From an uncultured Pontibacter sp. (GTDB lineage Bacteria; Bacteroidota; Bacteroidia; Cytophagales; Hymenobacteraceae), in NCBI RefSeq assembly GCF_947492645.1, contig NZ_CANLMZ010000008.1, positions 620,001 through 684,000 of the forward strand: a DNA stretch of 64,000 nucleotides, written 5' to 3'. Numbering within the stretch: position 1 is the stretch's first letter; each line of letters begins with the position of its first letter. The notes under the pieces are model-generated. The model ran no database searches, was not told the DNA's origin, and saw only the letters and a program-made list of their open reading frames with translations. The position numbers and the translations under genes are program-made. Below are positions 62,120 through 64,000 of this stretch, piece after piece.

Positions 62120-63877
62120 ATGTTAACCACTCTACTACTGGCGGCGTTGCTAAGCACAGGCGCACCTGCGCAAGGCAACCCCGACCTTAAAACCCCTTAC
62201 GAAAAAGGAAACGGCAACCAGACTGCCACTTACGACGAAGCCATTGAATGGTACCGCACCCTCGATAAAGTATACGATGAAGTGAAGATGGTACCTTATG
62301 GTTACACCGACTCCGGCAGGCTGCTGCACCTGGTAGTGGTATCTACTGATAAAGACTTTGACCCGGCCTCTGTCAGGCAGAAGAATAAGCGTGTACTTCT
62401 TATTCAAAATGGCATACACCCAGGCGAGCCAGAAGGAATTGATGCCACCATGATGCTGGTGCGCGATTACCTGCAGGATAAGAAAAAGCGCAAGCAACTG
62501 GACAATGTAGTATTGGCGATTATACCGGTATACAATATTGGCGGCTCGCTTAACCGCAACAGCCACACCCGCACCAACCAGAATGGCCCCGAAGAATACG
62601 GGTTCAGGGGCAATGCCCGCAACCTCGACCTGAACCGCGACTATATCAAAACAGATTCAAGGAACGCAGCTCTCTTCCACCTGATTTTCCGGGATTGGGA
62701 CCCTGATGTATTTATGGACAACCATACATCTAACGGTGCCGATTACCAGCACGTGATGACGCTGATTGCCACACAACATAACAAGCTAAACCCCACGCTG
62801 GCTGCTTACCTGAAGCAGAAAATGCTGCCTACCCTATACGATGGCATGCAGAAAGATAAATTCCCGATGGTGCCTTATATGAACACAGTAGGCGAAACAC
62901 CCGAAAAAGGAATTGAGGGCTTTATGGAGTCGCCACGCTATGCCACCGGCTACACAGCGCTATACAACACTATTGGCTTTGTACCCGAAACACACATGCT
63001 AAAACCTTTTAAACAGCGTGTGCAGGCTACTTACAAGCTAATGGAGCACATGGTAGAAACGGTACACCGCGATGCCGAAGAGATAGGAAACCTCAGAGCC
63101 AAAGCCAAGCAAGAAACATTAACGCAACAGAACTTTGCCCTTAACTGGAAACTCGATACAACCAAAGTTGATAAAATACCTTTCTTGGGATATGCCGCTA
63201 AGTACAAACCAAGCGACGTGAGTGGCCTGGAGCGTTTGTACTATGACCGCAAAGCACCATACAGCACCAAAATAAACTACTACGACGAGTTTAAGCCCAT
63301 TACTACGGTACAAAAGCCCGTTGCCTACATTATACCGTTTGCATGGCGCGAGGTAATCGATCGCCTTAAAACAAATAAGGTGGAAATGAAGCAACTAAAG
63401 CGCGACACCACGCTGCAGGTAGAAACCTATTACATAACCGACTATAAAACCAGCCCCCGCGCCTACGAAGGGCACTACATACACTCTGATGTAAAAGTGG
63501 AGAAGCGCACCATGCAGCGCCAGTTTCTGCAGGGCGATTATGTGGTGTACCTTAACCAGGCTGCCAACCGCTTTTTAGTGGAAACGCTGGAGCCGCAGGC
63601 CATTGATTCATACTTTGCCTGGAACTTCTTCGATTCGATACTGATGCAAAAAGAATATTTCTCAAGCTATGTTTTTGAAGACCTGGCCGCCGAGTACCTG
63701 AAAAAAGATCCGGAGCTGAGAAAACGCCTGGAAGAGCGTAAAAAGCAGGACCCTGACTTTGCCAAAAGCGCCCGCGCCCAACTGGATTTTGTTTACCGCA
63801 ACACGCCTCACTACGAGTTTACACACAATATGTATCCGGTTGGCAGGCTGCTGCAAAACATAAAGCTCCCGCTGTAA
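62120..63877 (+). CDS. Secreted M14 family zinc carboxypeptidase
   Basis: A 585-residue peptidase with a short signal peptide (LLLAALLSTGAPAQG). The zinc motif HPGEPEG (HxxE, near residue 98) and DNHTSNGAD (third His) are present, with NLDLNRDYIK as the substrate-binding Asn-Arg and VPETHMLKPF near residue 295. Residues from about 350 form a C-terminal extension of unknown role. Members remove C-terminal amino acids or cut peptidoglycan-derived peptides. A terminator ends the gene at 63951. Confidence 0.88.
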   Translation: MLTTLLLAALLSTGAPAQGNPDLKTPYEKGNGNQTATYDEAIEWYRTLDKVYDEVKMVPYGYTDSGRLLHLVVVSTDKDFDPASVRQKNKRVLLIQNGIHPGEPEGIDATMMLVRDYLQDKKKRKQLDNVVLAIIPVYNIGGSLNRNSHTRTNQNGPEEYGFRGNARNLDLNRDYIKTDSRNAALFHLIFRDWDPDVFMDNHTSNGADYQHVMTLIATQHNKLNPTLAAYLKQKMLPTLYDGMQKDKFPMVPYMNTVGETPEKGIEGFMESPRYATGYTALYNTIGFVPETHMLKPFKQRVQATYKLMEHMVETVHRDAEEIGNLRAKAKQETLTQQNFALNWKLDTTKVDKIPFLGYAAKYKPSDVSGLERLYYDRKAPYSTKINYYDEFKPITTVQKPVAYIIPFAWREVIDRLKTNKVEMKQLKRDTTLQVETYYITDYKTSPRAYEGHYIHSDVKVEKRTMQRQFLQGDYVVYLNQAANRFLVETLEPQAIDSYFAWNFFDSILMQKEYFSSYVFEDLAAEYLKKDPELRKRLEERKKQDPDFAKSARAQLDFVYRNTPHYEFTHNMYPVGRLLQNIKLPL

Positions 63878-63950
63878 CTGCTATCCTCTAAAAAATAACA
63901 GCAATACGTTTGCGAGATTATTAAAAGGCACAACCTCTGCCTAAAGTATA

Positions 63951-63990
63951 AAAAGGGACCGCCTGCATGGTGGTCCCTTTTGTTTACTAC
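63951..63990 (+). terminator. Terminator of the M14 peptidase gene
   Basis: A perfect 10-bp stem AAAAGGGACC (63951-63960) with GGTCCCTTTT (63972-63981), followed by GTTTAC. Confidence 0.8.
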
Positions 63991-64000
63991 CTGTAGCCAA

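Noticed and set aside
1..64000. tRNA, rRNA, CRISPR or tmRNA genes
   Set aside because: No T-loop-like GGTTCGAATCC, no regular spaced repeats and no conserved RNA segments were seen on either strand.

Overview
The window looks like chromosomal DNA of a Bacteroidota bacterium, most likely order Cytophagales, family Hymenobacteraceae (Pontibacter-like; the genus is inference). Supporting signs are a SusC/SusD pair, many short lipoproteins with Bacteroidota-type signal peptides, promoters of the TAnnTTTG type, few Shine-Dalgarno sequences, a YpdA-type oxidoreductase, AI-2E family permeases, a BlaI/M56/TonB module and a BatA-like VWA membrane protein. I see no rRNA, tRNA, CRISPR array, prophage or complete insertion sequence.

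Layout. 1-11,500: housekeeping and transport genes (sppA fragment, rarA, AI-2E permease, DMT exporter, YpdA, Bcr/CflA exporter with a long attenuator-like leader, GNAT, DEAD-box helicase, desaturase). 11,500-17,060: secreted proteins, lpdA, a TPR protein, a 200-bp MITE-like repeat and an M23 endopeptidase. 17,300-26,700: fabG, a tandem pair of paralogous membrane proteins, a VWA-like membrane protein, two GNATs, a pseudouridine synthase, a second AI-2E permease and an M28 peptidase. 26,780-37,930: a secreted protein, a 1,099-residue propeller-amidohydrolase, a DUF559 nuclease gene boxed by 39-bp inverted repeats, a serine hydrolase pseudogene, a TerB-domain protein, a nitroreductase-pirin operon, a lipoprotein and a NUDIX hydrolase. 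38,119-49,720: a minus-strand cluster of ten genes for making or tailoring a glycoconjugate (SDR, two epimerases, one fused to a glycosidase domain, a Zn-dehydrogenase, a Gfo/Idh/MocA oxidoreductase, a GT4 enzyme, three tandem CgeB-like glycosyltransferases and a methyltransferase). 49,800-64,000: GNAT, histidine phosphatase, SusC/SusD, BlaI-BlaR1-TonB, surE, DoxX and an M14 peptidase.

Most notable observations: (1) a compact unit of one Vsr-like DUF559 nuclease gene between near-perfect inverted repeats, whose repeat design recurs without a gene elsewhere in the window; (2) extreme enrichment of the heptamer AAGTATA/TATACTT in genes and spacers alike, including in terminator stems, reminiscent of DNA uptake sequences; (3) a promoter, 36-codon leader ORF and intrinsic terminator in front of a Bcr/CflA exporter, the layout of ribosome-mediated attenuation; (4) the glycoconjugate cluster with a glycosidase-epimerase fusion; (5) a BlaR1 relative whose sensor is replaced by a TonB C-terminal domain, next to a protein made of three such domains.

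All functions come from reading the translated sequence and recalled family motifs; no database search was run.
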